Assembly: GCA_946886995.1 (NCBI GenBank)
Contig: CAMPJU010000049.1
Coordinates: forward strand, 1 to 8,029
Source: an uncultured Lysobacteraceae bacterium
Lineage (GTDB): Bacteria > Pseudomonadota > Gammaproteobacteria > Xanthomonadales > Xanthomonadaceae
Direction: 5' to 3'
DNA: 8,029 nucleotides
Below are positions 6,448-8,029 of the stretch, piece by piece. The first letter of the stretch is position 1, and each line of letters begins with the position of its first letter. The notes beneath the pieces are model-generated. The model saw nothing but the letters and a program-made list of their open reading frames with translations. It was not told where the DNA came from and made no database searches. Both the position numbers and the translations under genes were made by a program.

Positions 6448-7416
6448 ATGGCCGCCGAGGAACGCTCCGAATTCGTGCTCGACCCCGCCGATCCCGAGCG
6501 GCTCGCCAACCTCGCGGGTCCGTTCGACGCGCACCTGCGGCAGATGGAGTTGCGCCTGGGCACCGAGATCGCCAACCGCGGCAACGTGTTCCGGATCAGC
6601 GGTCCGCCCGCCGCCGTGCAGCGGACCGAGAAGTTCCTGCGCGCGCTGTGGCGGGAAGCCGACGACCAGGTCCTGGACTCCGCGGGCATCCACCTGCGCC
6701 TGGCCGAGGTCGGCGCCGACGAGGCCGTACGCGACGAGGTCGAGCCGCAGGAGGTCGCCGTCCGCGTCAAGCGCGGCACCATCCGCGGCCGTGGCCCCAA
6801 CCAGGCGAAGTACCTGCACGCGATCGCCACCCACGACGTCAACTTCGGCATCGGCCCCGCGGGCACCGGCAAGACGTTCCTCGCGGTGGCGATGGCGGTC
6901 GAGGCCCTCAATGAATCGCGCGTGCAGCGGCTCGTGCTCGTGCGTCCCGCCGTCGAGGCCGGCGAGAAGCTCGGCTTCCTGCCCGGCGACCTCAGCCAGA
7001 AGGTCGACCCGTACCTGCGTCCGCTGTACGACGCGCTGTACGAGATGCTTGGTGTCGAGAAGGTAGCGAAGCTGCTCGAGAAGAGCGTCATCGAGGTCGC
7101 ACCGCTGGCGTACATGCGTGGCCGCACGCTCAACGACGCGTTCGTGATCCTGGACGAGGCACAGAACACCTCCATCGAGCAGATGAAGATGTTCCTGACC
7201 CGCATCGGGTTCGGATCGACCGCGGTGGTCACCGGCGACATGACCCAGGTCGACCTGCCCAAGCACCAGAAGTCCGGACTGAAGGACGCGCTGGACGTGC
7301 TGCGCGGCGTGGAGGGGATCAGCTTCACGTTCTTCGGCGCGCGCGACGTGGTGCGCCATCCGCTGGTGGCGCGGATCGTCGACGCCTACGACGCGCGCAG
7401 CGAGGACGCGCCGTGA
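6448..7416 (+). CDS. ybeZ: PhoH-like ATPase YbeZ
   Basis: Cytoplasmic nucleotide-binding protein of the PhoH family. In the family it is the partner of the endoribonuclease YbeY and is thought to act in rRNA processing and ribosome quality control. It has 322 residues, close to the usual length. The N-terminal part (about 1-100) contains a KH-like RNA-binding fold region ([16 protein letters not shown], around 38-52). The ATPase domain follows, with Walker A GPAGTGKT at 136-143 and Walker B VILDEAQN at 233-240 (D236, E237). The [10 protein letters not shown] motif at about 262-270 is typical of PhoH. The ATG is preceded by only a weak GGA eight bases upstream, with no better in-frame start before it. 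Its TGA stop overlaps the GTG start of ybeY by 4 nt (GTGA), indicating one operon and translational coupling. Confidence 0.96.
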   Translation: MAAEERSEFVLDPADPERLANLAGPFDAHLRQMELRLGTEIANRGNVFRISGPPAAVQRTEKFLRALWREADDQVLDSAGIHLRLAEVGADEAVRDEVEPQEVAVRVKRGTIRGRGPNQAKYLHAIATHDVNFGIGPAGTGKTFLAVAMAVEALNESRVQRLVLVRPAVEAGEKLGFLPGDLSQKVDPYLRPLYDALYEMLGVEKVAKLLEKSVIEVAPLAYMRGRTLNDAFVILDEAQNTSIEQMKMFLTRIGFGSTAVVTGDMTQVDLPKHQKSGLKDALDVLRGVEGISFTFFGARDVVRHPLVARIVDAYDARSEDAP

Positions 7417-7886
7417 CCCGTGGCCCCAGCCGCCTGGACGTGGCCGTCAGCTATGCGTTGCCACGCGCAGGCCTTCCCGCGGCCAACAGCTTCCGCAAGT
7501 GGGTCGCCGCCGCGCTGGACGGCCGCATCCGGGAAGCGGACCTCGCCGTCCGCCTGGTCGATGCGCGCGAGGGACGGTCGCTCAACCGCCATTACCGCGG
7601 CAAGGACTACGCCACCAATGTCCTCAGCTTCCCGGCCGAGCTGCCGGAAGGCCTGCCGGAGGGCGTGACCTTCCCCCTGCTCGGCGACCTGGTGCTGTGC
7701 GCCCCTGTGGTGGCGCGCGAAGCCCGGGAGCAGCGCAAGCCGCTGGCGGCGCACTACGCCCACCTGACGGTGCACGGGGCGTTGCACCTGCTCGGCTGGA
7801 ACCACGAGGACGAGCGCGAGGCCGAGTGCATGGAGGCCCTGGAGCGCGAGATCCTGGCCGGCATGGGGATCGACGACCCCTACTGA
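7413..7886 (+). CDS. ybeY: Endoribonuclease / rRNA maturation factor YbeY
   Basis: Single-strand-specific, metal-dependent endoribonuclease needed for 16S rRNA 3' end maturation and ribosome quality control. It has 157 residues, normal for the family. The signature [11 protein letters not shown] gives the three metal-binding histidines H121, H125 and H131. The upstream conserved segment [19 protein letters not shown] (about 56-73) and the GDLVL stretch (91-95) are also present. Translation starts at a GTG that overlaps the ybeZ stop in GTGA; this start fits the family N-terminus, which begins a few residues before the first beta strand ([10 protein letters not shown]). YbeZ and YbeY are known interaction partners, so the overlap probably helps balanced production. 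The next gene, corC, starts 55 nt downstream. Confidence 0.97.
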   Translation: MTRGPSRLDVAVSYALPRAGLPAANSFRKWVAAALDGRIREADLAVRLVDAREGRSLNRHYRGKDYATNVLSFPAELPEGLPEGVTFPLLGDLVLCAPVVAREAREQRKPLAAHYAHLTVHGALHLLGWNHEDEREAECMEALEREILAGMGIDDPY

Positions 7887-7890
7887 CCGC

Positions 7891-7902
7891 CTGCGCTAGA
7901 CT
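7891..7902 (+). promoter_or_regulatory. Possible extended -10 promoter element before corC
   Basis: Just after the ybeY stop, the plus strand reads TGCGCTAGACT: a TG extension followed by the -10-like TAGACT (7897-7902, 4 of 6 consensus bases). No -35 box is visible at 16-18 bp upstream. A start near 7909 would leave a leader of about 33 nt before corC. This could be an internal promoter letting corC be expressed apart from ybeZY. Weak evidence. Confidence 0.25.
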
Positions 7903-7941
7903 CCCCCCGACGCTCCACCCAACGGAGCCTGCTGCCCCCAG

Positions 7942-8029
7942 ATGCCCGAAGACGACAGTAGCCTCGCGCCGGACGGCGCGGACAAACGCCGCAGCTGGAT
8001 CGACCGGATCAGCGCCGCGCTCTCCGGCG
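7942..8029 (+). CDS. corC: CorC/YbeX family protein (CBS-domain HlyC/CorC type), N-terminus only
   Basis: Only the first 29 residues lie in the window, and the frame is open to the right edge. The start (acidic MPEDDSSLAPDGADK, then RRSWIDRISAALSG) resembles the N-terminal tail of CorC/YbeX proteins of Xanthomonadaceae, in which an RRSW-(L/I)-(D/E)-R segment precedes the CBS domains. Position also supports it: in E. coli and many gammaproteobacteria ybeX/corC follows ybeY. CorC has been linked to magnesium/cobalt efflux, and YbeX to ribosome metabolism. The ATG at 7942 is the only possible start in this stretch, but the nearest Shine-Dalgarno-like GGAG is 14 nt away, unusually far. No domain can be seen in so short a piece, so the call rests on N-terminal style and synteny. 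An apolipoprotein N-acyltransferase gene (lnt) may follow outside. Confidence 0.75.
   Translation, partial: MPEDDSSLAPDGADKRRSWIDRISAALSG

Noticed and set aside
4608..7328. 906-residue open frame on the minus strand across ybeZ and the amidohydrolase
   Set aside because: It is antisense to ybeZ and out of frame with the amidohydrolase, with low-complexity Arg/Gly/Ala/Ser composition; both real genes have intact family motifs.
6328..7359. 343-residue minus-strand open frame opposite ybeZ
   Set aside because: Antisense shadow of a complete PhoH-like gene with Walker A and B motifs.

Overview
The window is a high-GC (roughly 70 % by eye) chromosomal segment of a gammaproteobacterium. Protein style and gene order fit the Xanthomonadaceae/Lysobacteraceae (Xanthomonas, Lysobacter, Luteimonas or similar). 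This rests on recognised sequence style, not on a search. Nothing points to a plasmid, phage, insertion sequence or CRISPR array, and almost all of the DNA is coding.

Left block (1-2878, minus strand): the start of a cytochrome bc1 operon, petA (Rieske iron-sulfur protein) then petB (cytochrome b), which runs off the left edge. The third subunit, cytochrome c1 (petC), should lie just outside. Together they make the membrane complex that passes electrons from ubiquinol to cytochrome c. Upstream of petA, on the same strand, is an exported lytic transglycosylase. The 215-bp gap between them holds a plausible pet promoter and three GC-rich inverted repeats.

Right block (3013-8029, mainly plus strand): a split version of the conserved miaB-ybeZ-ybeY-ybeX(corC) cluster for tRNA modification and rRNA/ribosome maturation. 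MiaB thiomethylates A37 of certain tRNAs. YbeZ (PhoH-like ATPase) and YbeY (metal-dependent endoribonuclease) overlap by 4 nt and are partners in RNA processing. The N-terminus of a CorC/YbeX-type protein is cut by the right edge. Between miaB and ybeZ sit two genes absent from the E. coli version of the cluster: an unrecognised 75-residue membrane protein just downstream of miaB, and a secreted YtcJ-like amidohydrolase on the opposite strand. Its presence means ybeZYX cannot be read through simply from miaB without crossing an antisense gene.

I see no clearly new biological system. The items most worth a second look are the small membrane protein, the antisense amidohydrolase splitting the cluster, family-specific variations in the bc1 subunits (PVWY for PEWY, Lys beside a Rieske ligand), the domain make-up of the transglycosylase, and a few inverted repeats.
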